A DNA stretch of 64,000 nt from Paenibacillus sp. GM2 (GTDB lineage: Bacteria > Bacillota > Bacilli > Paenibacillales > Paenibacillaceae). The notes under the pieces are model-generated. The model was not told the DNA's origin. It searched no databases and worked only from the letters and a program-made list of their open reading frames with translations. The position numbers and the translations under genes were made by a program. Of this stretch, positions 32,997 to 41,283 are shown piece by piece. Position 1 is the stretch's first letter. Each line of letters opens with the position of its first letter. The stretch lies in contig NZ_LN831272.1 of assembly GCF_900069005.2 (NCBI RefSeq), positions 1-64,000 of the forward strand, given 5' to 3'.

Positions 32997-34124
32997 ATGG
33001 GGCCAGACCACGTCGGAATTCTGCTTAATTCCAGCATGTTTCGTGGTATTCCCACAAGACGGACCGGTCAGGAATCGATAAATAATTACGAGGAAGTCGC
33101 TAAGGAATTCGATCTCATTCCCTGTTTCCTCCGCTTGGGCGATATCGATCTGAAACAGGGGAAGTGCATCGCCTATATCTACAATGGCCGGGAATATACC
33201 AAAGCTATCATTCCGATCCCCAAGGTGATTCATAACCGGGCTCTCTACTCAGATCCGGCCGCCCACAGGAATGTCGTCCAGCTTATATCACAGGGAACAA
33301 CCGTGTTTAACGCCAATAATCGATATCGCAAGGATCTCATCCACAAATTGCTGTGGAACAATAAGTATCTTCGCAGTTACTTACCGGTCTCTGTCCCAGC
33401 GACATCTTCCGGACTGCAGCAAATGATGGAGCTATACTCCGACCTCATTCTCAAGCCAGTACGCGGATCGGTGGGTCACGGAATTATACGATTGCGGAAA
33501 GGAACCAAAGGCTGGGAGAGCATCCATTATTCCTCACGCCAAAAAAGCTGGAGCAAAGCGCGGCTATCTCCGGGAGATCTGCCGCAGTGGCTCGGAAGAT
33601 TACTTGTCCGCACACCTTATTTCATACAGGAGCGTATCCCCTTGCTGGAATACAATAACAGGCCGCTTGATCTTCGTGTCACTGTGCAAAAAGGGATGAA
33701 CGGTACCTGGAATGTTACCGGTCTATTCGCCAAGGTTGCCCCCTCCAATAGCTTCATCTCCAATATTGCCAAGGGAGGGACGGCCTACCCGGCTCCTGTG
33801 CTGTTGGGCAACCTGCTGCCTGCCCCCATTGTCGCTGGCGTCTTGGCTCATGTTAAATCGTTGTCCTTATCTATCGCTTCAGAGTTATCCGCAAATCTGC
33901 CGCAGTTAGCCGACCTAGGGCTGGACATCGGACTGACGGATAACGGACGCCCTTACTTTATAGAATGCAACGGACGGGACCAACGCTACGGATTTCGCAA
34001 AGCGGGAATGACAAATATTTGGAAGGACACTTATCGGACTCCAATCGCCTATGCAAGGTATTTACTGAATCATCCGAAACGGACAGAAAGCCCCATTCAT
34101 AAAATAACATCTAAATTTGATTAG
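32997..34124 (+). CDS. YheC/YheD-type endospore coat-associated ATP-grasp protein
   Basis: 375 residues from ATG 32997, which has AAGGAGG directly upstream; the frame is open earlier but without a ribosome site. DHVGILLNSSMFRGI is the YheC/D opening; YSDLILKPVRGSVGHGIIR is the ATP-binding grasp loop; YFIQERIPLLEYNNRPLDLRV and LGLDIGLTDNGRPYFIECNG (metal-binding E-x-N) complete the fold. The B. subtilis relatives are spore-coat-associated. The enzyme class joins a carboxylate to an amine or thiol; its substrate is unknown. It closes the spore island and is followed by a strong terminator. Confidence 0.9.
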   Translation: MGPDHVGILLNSSMFRGIPTRRTGQESINNYEEVAKEFDLIPCFLRLGDIDLKQGKCIAYIYNGREYTKAIIPIPKVIHNRALYSDPAAHRNVVQLISQGTTVFNANNRYRKDLIHKLLWNNKYLRSYLPVSVPATSSGLQQMMELYSDLILKPVRGSVGHGIIRLRKGTKGWESIHYSSRQKSWSKARLSPGDLPQWLGRLLVRTPYFIQERIPLLEYNNRPLDLRVTVQKGMNGTWNVTGLFAKVAPSNSFISNIAKGGTAYPAPVLLGNLLPAPIVAGVLAHVKSLSLSIASELSANLPQLADLGLDIGLTDNGRPYFIECNGRDQRYGFRKAGMTNIWKDTYRTPIAYARYLLNHPKRTESPIHKITSKFD

Positions 34125-34160
34125 ACACAGCGCTTACCATCTGCTAATTTGAGCGGCAAT

Positions 34161-34209
34161 AAGGAGCTGTCCCACAAGTAGTATGTACTACCAGGGACAG
34201 CTCCTTTTC
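34161..34209 (+). terminator. Strong rho-independent terminator
   Basis: AAGGAGCTGTCCC pairs perfectly with GGGACAGCTCCTT around a loop of about 20 bases, with T-runs on both sides. It serves the YheC/D-type gene and the convergent ECF operon. Confidence 0.9.
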
Positions 34210-34229
34210 TGCAGTAACGCCATCTATTA

Positions 34230-35033
34230 TTACTGATATCTTACATCAGCTATCCCGAAAGGCGGCAGTAGAACCGACATTAGCAGTGCGGCTCCAACGG
34301 TAGCGCCTAGCAAGAGAACAACCCAACCATCATTCCTCGAGTACTCTGAGGGGTAATAGTAGCTTCTTTTTCCATTCCCGTCAAATGCTTTCGTCTCCAT
34401 CGCCACCGCGACCCGGTGGGCCCTCCTGATTCCTTGAACAAGCAGCGGAACGATATACAGCTTAAGGCCACCGATCCATTTCATCCCACCGCGTAAGGAG
34501 CGGGCTCCGCGGATTTTCAAAGCATTGCGGCGAATCTGCAGCTCCTCCCATACCATGGGCAGCAGCCGGATCGAAGCCATAAAGCTATAAGCGAATTTGG
34601 GCGGCAGCTTCGCCTTCTGCATTAAGGCATAAAACAGAGCGACCGATGGAGTTGTCAGCACAAACAATAAGCCTTCCGAAGCAAACGTTACAGCCTTAAA
34701 CCCAACGTGTATGCCGCGATAGAAGCTCTCCTGAGAAATTCGGATCAGCCCCCAGGTCCACCAGATCGTATCCCCTTTGCCAAACAGAATCATTGTCGAA
34801 GAGGAGGCCAGGAAGACGATGAGGAACGGCGTCATAATAAGTGATATTTTCCAGAGTTTATGTCCGCTGAAGAACACCAGCAATAACAGAAAGCAAGTCA
34901 TCTGGTAAAAGATGAAATCAAGCCGATGAGTGAAGAGCGTCAGCATAAATAGCGCAATCATACAAATCAGCTTAGCAACCGGATTCGCGCGATGAAACGA
35001 GTTACTGCGATACGGAATCAAAAAGTCATTCAT
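34230..35033 (-). CDS. ykoC: ECF transporter T component (thiamine/HMP)
   Basis: 267 residues with about six membrane segments. The EcfT signature is visible in the cytoplasmic coupling part: RRNALKIRGARSLRGG and a second RAHRVAVAMETKAF, the two A-R-G-like motifs that dock on the ATPases. It is the transmembrane scaffold linking the S component to the ATPase. The start I chose (ATG 35033) follows GGGG and overlaps the ATPase gene by eight bases; an ATG at 35057 is possible. It is the last gene of the TPP-riboswitch operon. Confidence 0.92.
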   Translation of the reverse strand: MNDFLIPYRSNSFHRANPVAKLICMIALFMLTLFTHRLDFIFYQMTCFLLLLVFFSGHKLWKISLIMTPFLIVFLASSSTMILFGKGDTIWWTWGLIRISQESFYRGIHVGFKAVTFASEGLLFVLTTPSVALFYALMQKAKLPPKFAYSFMASIRLLPMVWEELQIRRNALKIRGARSLRGGMKWIGGLKLYIVPLLVQGIRRAHRVAVAMETKAFDGNGKRSYYYPSEYSRNDGWVVLLLGATVGAALLMSVLLPPFGIADVRYQ

Positions 35034-36621
35034 GTCCCCACGCCCCTGTTGCTCCATGATGCTTAGCCATTGTCTCTCCCCGGATGGTCAGCCTTCTCTC
35101 GACAAGACGTCCATTCTCTACTCGCCATTCCGAGGTCGCTATCGTGTCGGCCAGCTTCTCCTCATGCGTGATCATCACAATTGCGACTCCCTGTCTGCGA
35201 AGTCCCTCACACAGACTTAGAATTGCAAAGGTGCTCACCGCATCCTGACCAAAAGTCGGCTCATCCAGCAGCAGCACCGGCTTATTCAGCACCGTCGCTC
35301 CAGCCACGCTTAGACGCCGCTTCTGACCCAGCGAGAGCTGATAGGGATGGCGCTGCTCCATTCCTTCTAATCCGAACTGCCCTATCGCCTGCCTGACCAG
35401 AGATGATATACGGTCTTTGTCATACCCTTCTTCATATAAGGAAAAGGCAATCTCCTCACTCACTTGATCAGCTACAAACTGCATCTCTGGATTCTGAAAC
35501 ACAAAGCCTATTTTCCGAGCCGCCTTCACGGTTCTGCTTTTCTTCGCCTTGTCTCCACCCATATCAATTCTCTGCAGCTTGTAGGTTCCATCTGTTGGCA
35601 GAAGCCCCATTAGACTGAGCAATAATGAGCTCTTCCCCGCACCGTTTGGTCCTGTAATCACGATGAAGTCTCCGGGATAAATCTCGGCTTGCTCCACTTC
35701 AATCACAGTTCTCCGCTGTCTGTAGCCCTGAAATTGCTTCAACTCTATCAGCGGCTCTGCCAGGGTAGAATATGGGGCCTCCCTAGGGAGACTCAGAAGC
35801 CTCTCCCCTTCCCGGGACAAGAAGAAGGCTTCCCATACCCCTGGGTACCAGATCCCGAACTGCTCCAATTGTTTATGGAAGGAGGCGAACAGCTTCGTTG
35901 GAGGAGCCTGCCCGAGAATTTGTCCGTCCGGGCCAAACAGGACTACATTATCCACAAGCCCGATCATCTCTTCAATTCGATGCTCAACAATGACCAGCGT
36001 TCGTCCTTCGGCGATAGAATGAATGGCCTCCCAGATCTGCTTACGTCCTTCGGGATCAAGCAATGCAGAGGGCTCATCCAGGAACAGGACTTCAGGATCG
36101 GCCAGAAGCACCGAAGCAAGCGCCAGCCGCTGCTTCATTCCCTGCGACAATGAATTTATCGGAACATGCAAATTCTCAAAGAACAGGCCGACCTGATCCA
36201 GAGCCTGCCTCATCCGTGTCTCCATCTCTTCTCTGGGAATACATAGATTCTCCAGCACAAAGGCCAGCTCTTCATCTATGTAAGGCATACAGAACTGCGT
36301 ATCCGGATCCTGGAACAACACCCCTCTCGATTCAGGAACAATTCTCTCCTTGAACCGCATCGGTACCTCGACCATCTCAGGCATGATCCCGCTCAGCACC
36401 TGAAGCAAGGTGGACTTGCCGCAACCGCTGGGCCCGAGCAATAGCACCTTCTCACCGCGCCGCACGGAGACGGACAAGTCCTTAAATACAAATGCAGCTT
36501 CCCCTGGGAACTTCAGCCGAAGATCCTCCACCCCCAAAATAATATCGGGTACCGCAGCCGCTTGTCCGGCGACCTCAATATCAGACTCTGCCATTCCATT
36601 TGCATAAGCTGTGTTCATCAT
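35026..36621 (-). CDS. ykoD: ECF transporter ATPase with two ABC domains (thiamine/HMP)
   Basis: 531 residues, two fused ATPase domains. Domain 1 has LLGPSGCGKSTLL (Walker A), LSQGMKQRLALAS (signature) and VLFLDEPSALLDP (Walker B). Domain 2 has ITGPNGAGKSSLLL, LSLGQKRRLSVAG and VLLLDEPTFGQDA. It powers uptake through the YkoE S component and YkoC. The ATG start overlaps the ykoE stop. Control is by the upstream TPP riboswitch. Confidence 0.95.
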   Translation of the reverse strand: MMNTAYANGMAESDIEVAGQAAAVPDIILGVEDLRLKFPGEAAFVFKDLSVSVRRGEKVLLLGPSGCGKSTLLQVLSGIMPEMVEVPMRFKERIVPESRGVLFQDPDTQFCMPYIDEELAFVLENLCIPREEMETRMRQALDQVGLFFENLHVPINSLSQGMKQRLALASVLLADPEVLFLDEPSALLDPEGRKQIWEAIHSIAEGRTLVIVEHRIEEMIGLVDNVVLFGPDGQILGQAPPTKLFASFHKQLEQFGIWYPGVWEAFFLSREGERLLSLPREAPYSTLAEPLIELKQFQGYRQRRTVIEVEQAEIYPGDFIVITGPNGAGKSSLLLSLMGLLPTDGTYKLQRIDMGGDKAKKSRTVKAARKIGFVFQNPEMQFVADQVSEEIAFSLYEEGYDKDRISSLVRQAIGQFGLEGMEQRHPYQLSLGQKRRLSVAGATVLNKPVLLLDEPTFGQDAVSTFAILSLCEGLRRQGVAIVMITHEEKLADTIATSEWRVENGRLVERRLTIRGETMAKHHGATGAWGHE

Positions 36622-37226
36622 TAATCATCCAACGCCACCAGATCCTTGGATTCAACAGGGCGAAGCAGATGGGTTACCCCTGTGCGCTCGACCGCTTTGG
36701 CCAAGCTATAGGCCAGGAATCCCGCGATGACGACCGAACTGACAGCACGCATCGAATATTTGGCAATGAACATCCATGGCGCATAATCTCCGACATATCC
36801 GTAGAAAATGTCCGGTATCAGTGAGCCGATCGACGCGGCAAGACCTGCCAGACCCGCGACCGGTGCAGAGAAGTTACGATAGCGGAAAGCGGCAAATATA
36901 AGTTCTGCGGCGAGTCCCTGAAGCAGGCTATAGACAAGCAGTTGAATTCCCCATGCGCTGCCGAATAGTACCTCCACATGCGCAGCTGCAACTTCGGCAA
37001 TCAGCGCCACACCCGGCTTGCGAATCAATAGAAAGACAAGTGTCGAGGCGATGAACCACATGCCGTACACCAGTTCATCCGCCTGAAAGAACAGCGGAGA
37101 TAAAAGTCCATACACCGAGCTCCACAAATGATACACTACTCCGAGCACGACCGAGATTAGCACCGTCACCAGAAGATCGCTAAGCTTCAGTCCCCGTTTT
37201 TCCTTTTGCATGTTGACCTCTACCAT
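36621..37226 (-). CDS. ykoE: ECF transporter S component, YkoE family
   Basis: 201 residues, about six hydrophobic segments (LLVTVLISVVLGVVYHLW; FIASTLVFLLIRKPGVALI; SVVIAGFLAYSLAKAV). The YkoE signature region GVALIAEVAAAHVEVLFGS, with acidic and His residues lining the substrate path, is clear. It binds thiamine or its HMP precursor outside the cell and hands it to the ABC module. It has a good AAGGAG site nine bases before the ATG, and it is the first gene after the riboswitch. Confidence 0.95.
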   Translation of the reverse strand: MVEVNMQKEKRGLKLSDLLVTVLISVVLGVVYHLWSSVYGLLSPLFFQADELVYGMWFIASTLVFLLIRKPGVALIAEVAAAHVEVLFGSAWGIQLLVYSLLQGLAAELIFAAFRYRNFSAPVAGLAGLAASIGSLIPDIFYGYVGDYAPWMFIAKYSMRAVSSVVIAGFLAYSLAKAVERTGVTHLLRPVESKDLVALDD

Positions 37227-37280
37227 AACCTATCACTCCTTAATTAATTTATTGCGGGGATATTCCGTCTAGAGAACAAT

Positions 37281-37312
37281 AAAAAAACCGGCTGAATAAG
37301 CTCAGTCGGTTG
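37281..37312 (-). terminator. TPP-riboswitch expression-platform terminator
   Basis: On the minus strand AACCGACTGA pairs with TCAGCCGGTT (one mismatch) and is followed by seven Ts, between the aptamer and the ykoE start. It is the expected off-state terminator when TPP is bound. Confidence 0.88.
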
Positions 37313-37364
37313 TAAAGTCCCAGTATGCAGACATAATAAGTCCACAAAATAAGCACGAACAGGA

Positions 37365-37458
37365 CGATAGATTCTCTACGCTGGCATTATCCAGATCAGA
37401 TTAACGGTCTGCAGCGGAGTATGCTGCCATCTCAGCCTGATTCACTCAAGCCCCCGTA
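37365..37458 (-). promoter_or_regulatory. TPP (THI-box) riboswitch
   Basis: The minus strand shows the THI-box elements in order: GGGGGCTTGAGTGA, GGCTGAGATGG, a variable arm ending near GCAGACCGTT, CTGATCTGGATAATGCCAG, and CGTAGAGAA. It precedes ykoEDC and a terminator, so TPP shuts the operon off. A TTGACA at 37560-37555 could be the -35 of its promoter, with CAATAA 17 bases on as a weak -10. Confidence 0.97.
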
Positions 37459-37620
37459 TCCCTATGCAATTAACATTACAATACACCACATGTTTCCAAG
37501 TTAGCAAGCATCAATTACAATATTTTTATATTTATTGCTTTCGCTCTTATTCTATGTCAAGATAGCGGAAGTAGATTGCGGCAGTTCCAACTGCCCTTCA
37601 CCTATGGGAGGAAATAACAA

Positions 37621-38418
37621 TTGGCTACCAAATGGATGATATGGATGACAGAGCTGTCTTCACGAAAATCGGTTTGCCGGCTGACTGGCCGCTTTTCCCA
37701 TTCCAAATGGAGCAGGTTCGTCATTCCGCGCTTTGCTAAAGCTTATGGAATTACTCTGGATGAAGCGGAGAAGGAAATCAAAGAATACCATACTTTGAAT
37801 GAATTTTTTACGCGCAGGCTCAAGCCAGGAATGCGCCCGATTTGCCAGGAACCAGGCGGTGTCGCAAGCCCCGTTGATGCGCTAATTACTGCTATGGGAA
37901 AGATCCAATCCAGTACGATCCTGAATGTAAAAGGACAGGACTATTCCATTGATGAACTGCTTAACCATTCCCCGAGGAGCGAGGCTTACCGCAATGGTTA
38001 TGCTTTTGTGCTCTATCTTAGCCCAACCGACTATCATCGGATTCATGCCCCAGTGAGCGGACGCAAGCTGGAGAGCGAGCATATATCGGGGAAGGTGTAC
38101 CCGGTGAACCATTTTGGAATGACCCATATGCGTTCTGTACTTGCCCGCAACGAGCGGCTCATCACATATATTTCCCACGAATACGGGGAGAGCGCCGTCG
38201 TAAAAGTCGGAGCCATGAATGTCAGCAGTATCAAATATGTCGACGATGAAGCCAAAGAGTGGGAGCGCGGCGATGAGCTGGCCTATTTTGAATTTGGCTC
38301 CACTGTAGTTCTCCTGATGCAGGATAACTTCGAGCCGTCGTCCAGCCTGGATGTAGGAAGTAAAGTCAAGGTCGGAACCCTGCTCGGGCATCTTCACAAT
38401 TCTAAGCTGAGTCACTAA
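37621..38418 (+). CDS. psd: Phosphatidylserine decarboxylase proenzyme
   Basis: 265 residues. It makes phosphatidylethanolamine at the membrane after self-cleavage into alpha and beta chains. SPVDALIT, YHRIHAPVSG (His of the catalytic set), VYPVNHFGMTHMRSVLARNER and the cleavage motif FGSTVVLL (usual form LGST; Ser becomes the pyruvoyl group) are all present. The start is a TTG with GGGAGG upstream. It is a single-gene unit between the riboswitch region and a strong terminator. The partner pssA is not in the window. Confidence 0.95.
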   Translation: MATKWMIWMTELSSRKSVCRLTGRFSHSKWSRFVIPRFAKAYGITLDEAEKEIKEYHTLNEFFTRRLKPGMRPICQEPGGVASPVDALITAMGKIQSSTILNVKGQDYSIDELLNHSPRSEAYRNGYAFVLYLSPTDYHRIHAPVSGRKLESEHISGKVYPVNHFGMTHMRSVLARNERLITYISHEYGESAVVKVGAMNVSSIKYVDDEAKEWERGDELAYFEFGSTVVLLMQDNFEPSSSLDVGSKVKVGTLLGHLHNSKLSH

Positions 38419-38426
38419 TCGTATAC

Positions 38427-38463
38427 AAAAAAACCTGAGTGCGTGCGACTCAGGTTTTTTTCT
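38427..38463 (+). terminator. Rho-independent terminator after psd
   Basis: AAAAAACCTGAGT pairs with ACTCAGGTTTTTT around a seven-base loop. T-runs occur on both strands, so it also serves the convergent araC-type gene. Confidence 0.95.
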
Positions 38464-38493
38464 TTGTCTAACTTTATTTTCAATCCCGCGCGC

Positions 38494-39279
38494 TCATCTT
38501 ATTTCAGAAGGACTTTTCCCCGTATACTGCTTGAATTGACGGCTGAAGAAAAATATGTCCCTATACCCCAAAGCATCGGCCACTTCGGTTACATTCATGC
38601 CTGCATGCAAGAGCAGATGCTGAGCGCGATCAATCCTGCATTTAATAATATAAGTCTGCACGGACATGCCGATGATCTCTTTGAATTTAATTGAGAAGTA
38701 ACGCGCTGACAAACCGGCTCGGGCGGATAAATCTTCAACTTTATGCGGCAATCCGGGATGCTGCAGAACATAATTAGCCACCTCATGGATGACCTCGACC
38801 AGCTGATTGCTTACTTTCTTCTCCCGGGGAACCTCACGCTCCTCGCGCAGCAAATAGATGAGAAGTTGCTTCAGGATCAGACGAGCCTCCTCCTCCGCTC
38901 CATAGGCATTCACCAGGAACAAGCGTACATAGCGAGACAGCATATATTCAAAATCAAGGGTATTGTCCAATACCCGATAAGATCCGGGAACTTCCATGAC
39001 AGGCTCATCTATATCAAAATGAATATATGTAAGTACTAGCGGCCGTTGCGGATTATGCGTCGCAGTCGGATGATCGCCTTTACGAAACAAGAAGCAGCTT
39101 CCTTTACTCACTTGAAAAGTCTGGTTGTTCAGGACGACGTTCCCTTCCCCGCTCCACACATAGAATAAATCATAGTTCTCCAGCGCTTTATCTCGCTTGC
39201 GCCACTTCCAGTTAGGTTCGCATACAATTTTGGCAAATGCCGGCTTCAGAATAAAAGATGATGGTGAAACGTGAAGCAT
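38494..39279 (-). CDS. AraC-family transcriptional regulator with cupin sensor
   Basis: 261 residues. The N-domain is a cupin-like sensor (LFYVWSGEGNVVLNN, SCFLFRKGDHPTATHN). The C-domain has both AraC HTHs: VEDLSARAGLSARYFSIKFKE and NVTEVADALGYRDIFFFSRQFKQYTGKSPSEIR. Such regulators in Paenibacillus usually control carbohydrate genes, but no such target is adjacent. GGGAGGGAAGGA precedes the ATG. It is convergent with psd; the region upstream is repeat-derived. Confidence 0.93.
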   Translation of the reverse strand: MLHVSPSSFILKPAFAKIVCEPNWKWRKRDKALENYDLFYVWSGEGNVVLNNQTFQVSKGSCFLFRKGDHPTATHNPQRPLVLTYIHFDIDEPVMEVPGSYRVLDNTLDFEYMLSRYVRLFLVNAYGAEEEARLILKQLLIYLLREEREVPREKKVSNQLVEVIHEVANYVLQHPGLPHKVEDLSARAGLSARYFSIKFKEIIGMSVQTYIIKCRIDRAQHLLLHAGMNVTEVADALGYRDIFFFSRQFKQYTGKSPSEIR

Positions 39280-39313
39280 GTCCTTCCCTCCCCCAAAATT
39301 TTTTCCCTTGTAA

Positions 39314-39650
39314 GAGGTTGTTCAAAAAGTTCGCTTTTGATCAGAAAAACAGAAAGCTTATGCCCACATCAAATTTGAAATTAGCTGGGCTACGCACGAT
39401 GCTTACAAGGTTATGTTTTCTACGGATACCTTCTAGAGGCTTGTAAGTATTATACTCATTTTAATACCAGTTGAACATCTTCTTGGGGTTCCATTCACCT
39501 AGAGGAATAGAAGGAAATCATCGTGACGGCTTATGTTGTAAATGATATAATGTAAGGCAGTCTAAAACGGATTTGTCCTAAAGCGGCTGTTCAAAAGCGG
39601 TATACTCGGCATCAAATCTTGAATTCAGCCTGCTACTGGAAACCATAAAA
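39314..39650. repeat. Decayed remnants of the GTTCAAAAAG repeat element
   Basis: The 398-base gap 39280-39677 has no gene I can support. At 39314 it starts with GAGGTTGTTCAAAAAG and then CGCTTTTGATCA, matching the start of the intact 186-bp unit at 53341. Around 39585-39640, GGCTGTTCAAAAGCGG and CATCAAATCTTGAATTCAGCC match its first and middle parts. Both look like old, diverged copies. Confidence 0.6.
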
Positions 39651-39677
39651 ATAAACGATCGGAAGGATGGAACGAGA

Positions 39678-40973
39678 ATGAGCCTGAATCCACTTGCAGA
39701 GCAGTTGAACCAGACCTTGCAGCAAGGCTATGTTTATGACATGTTATCTCAGCTGGGTAAGGAGATTTACTTCCCGAAGGAAGGAATCCTGAGCCAGTCC
39801 GCTGAAGCATCCGCAGGGGCTAAGAAGTATAATGCGACGATTGGTATCGCAACCGAAAATGGCATCCCTATGCATCTTTCCGCCATTCAAGACACCCTGT
39901 CCGCCTATAAACCGCAGGATTTGTACCCTTATGCACCACCGGCTGGCAAACCGGAATTGCGTAAATTATGGCGTGAGAAGATGATCGAGGAGAATCCTGC
40001 ACTTGACGGTAAGAGCTTCGGGAACCCGGTGGTTACTAATGCGTTGACGCATGGTCTGAGCGTAGTTGCCGATCTGTTTGTGGATGAAGGCGATGTCGTC
40101 GTCTATCCGGATAAAAATTGGGAGAATTATGAGCTGACCTTCGGCATTCGCCGCCATGCCCATATTGTCAACTATCCCCTCTTTACTGAAGATATGAAGT
40201 TTAACAGTGCTGGCCTTCGCGAGGCTCTGCTGGCGCAGCAAGACAAAGGCAAAGCGATCGTCATTCTTAATTTTCCGAACAACCCGACAGGCTATACGCC
40301 GGGAGCCAAGGAAGGTCAAGAGATCGTGTCGGCGATTCACGAAGCTGCTGAAGCCGGCATCAATGTCGTTGTCGTTACGGATGACGCCTATTTCGGCCTG
40401 TTCTTCGAGGAATCGATGACGGAATCCCTGTTCGGCAAGCTGGCTGGCCTCCATCCGCGAATCCTTCCGATCAAGGTGGACGGAGCCACGAAGGAAGAGT
40501 ATGTATGGGGCTTTAGAGTGGGCTTTATTACCTTTGCGAACGATAATGCTGATGTCCTTGCCGCGTTGGACCAGAAGACAACAGGTATTATTCGCGCCAC
40601 GATCTCCAGCGGCTCGCACCCTTCGCAGACCTTCATCCTTCAAGCGCTCAAGTCGCCTGATTTCCATGCGCAGAAGGAAGAGAAGTTCCAAATTATGAAG
40701 AGACGCGCCAATAAGGTGAAGACGCTGCTCGATAGCGGTAACTACGGAGACGTATGGGATTACTATCCCTTCAATTCCGGATACTTTATGTGTCTCAAGC
40801 TGAAGACAGTAAATGCTGAAGCGTTGCGTCAGCATCTGATTCGCGAATACGGCGTCGGCACGATCGCGCTTGGCGATACTGACCTGCGTATCGCTTTCTC
40901 CTGCATCGGCGAAGAGAATCTTGAGGATTTGTTTAATCTGATCTACCAAGGGGTTATGGACCTACAGGCTTAG
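39678..40973 (+). CDS. PLP-dependent aminotransferase, class I/II
   Basis: 431 residues, fold-type I. ILNFPNNPTGYTPG is the PLP phosphate/substrate Asn-Pro segment; VVVTDDAYFGLFFEE holds the Asp and Tyr that contact the pyridine ring; the PLP lysine is probably in VDGATKEEYVWGFRVGF, and the terminal FSCIGEE segment has the substrate-binding region (the usual Arg lies in LRIAFS). The substrate is unknown; it resembles aspartate/alanine-type enzymes. It has its own GGAAGGA site and sits after repeat-derived sequence. Confidence 0.9.
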   Translation: MSLNPLAEQLNQTLQQGYVYDMLSQLGKEIYFPKEGILSQSAEASAGAKKYNATIGIATENGIPMHLSAIQDTLSAYKPQDLYPYAPPAGKPELRKLWREKMIEENPALDGKSFGNPVVTNALTHGLSVVADLFVDEGDVVVYPDKNWENYELTFGIRRHAHIVNYPLFTEDMKFNSAGLREALLAQQDKGKAIVILNFPNNPTGYTPGAKEGQEIVSAIHEAAEAGINVVVVTDDAYFGLFFEESMTESLFGKLAGLHPRILPIKVDGATKEEYVWGFRVGFITFANDNADVLAALDQKTTGIIRATISSGSHPSQTFILQALKSPDFHAQKEEKFQIMKRRANKVKTLLDSGNYGDVWDYYPFNSGYFMCLKLKTVNAEALRQHLIREYGVGTIALGDTDLRIAFSCIGEENLEDLFNLIYQGVMDLQA

Positions 40974-41079
40974 ATACATTTTTACGGAGACCACCAATAC
41001 ATTCGCCCAAGCACATTCCCGGCTATAGTCATACCATACATTGTATAAATTACTTCTTAATCAGAAAGGGGAATTGTAC

Positions 41080-41193
41080 ATGAGCGGAGTTGTCGAAGAA
41101 GGAAGAGGCGGATATGGTGGTCTGTGGACCAGTACTGGAGTTATTCTCGTGCTCTTTATCCTGCTTGTTATTGTTAGCCGTACATTTATCTAA
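41080..41193 (+). CDS. YjcZ-family sporulation miniprotein
   Basis: 37 residues. A Gly/Tyr-rich start (GRGGYGGLWTSTG) is followed by one membrane segment (VILVLFILLVIVSRTFI). This is the YjcZ pattern of tiny spore-associated proteins, whose role is unclear. GAAAGGGG lies 9-10 bases before the ATG. Upstream, CATACATTGTATAAA at 41035-41049 looks partly like a sporulation sigma -10. A strong terminator follows. It is easily missed because of its size. Confidence 0.85.
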   Translation: MSGVVEEGRGGYGGLWTSTGVILVLFILLVIVSRTFI

Positions 41194-41216
41194 CTCGACC
41201 ATACCTTATAGTCGTT

Positions 41217-41252
41217 CAACAGGCCAGTCGGCATATCGCCGCTGGCCTGTTG
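41217..41252 (+). terminator. Strong bidirectional terminator
   Basis: CAACAGGCCAG and CGGC pair with GCCG and CTGGCCTGTTG around a short loop. It lies between the YjcZ-like gene and convergent ecsB. Confidence 0.88.
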
Positions 41253-41283
41253 TTATGATAGAGTTGTTTTAAACTGCCCCTAA

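Noticed and set aside
37882-38415. Minus-strand frame of 177 codons
   Set aside because: It is antisense to psd, which has the full catalytic set; no family resemblance in the reverse frame.
39966-40949. Long open frame of 327 codons on the minus strand
   Set aside because: It lies wholly inside the aminotransferase gene, whose plus-strand frame has clear PLP-enzyme motifs; the reverse frame shows none and has no ribosome site.
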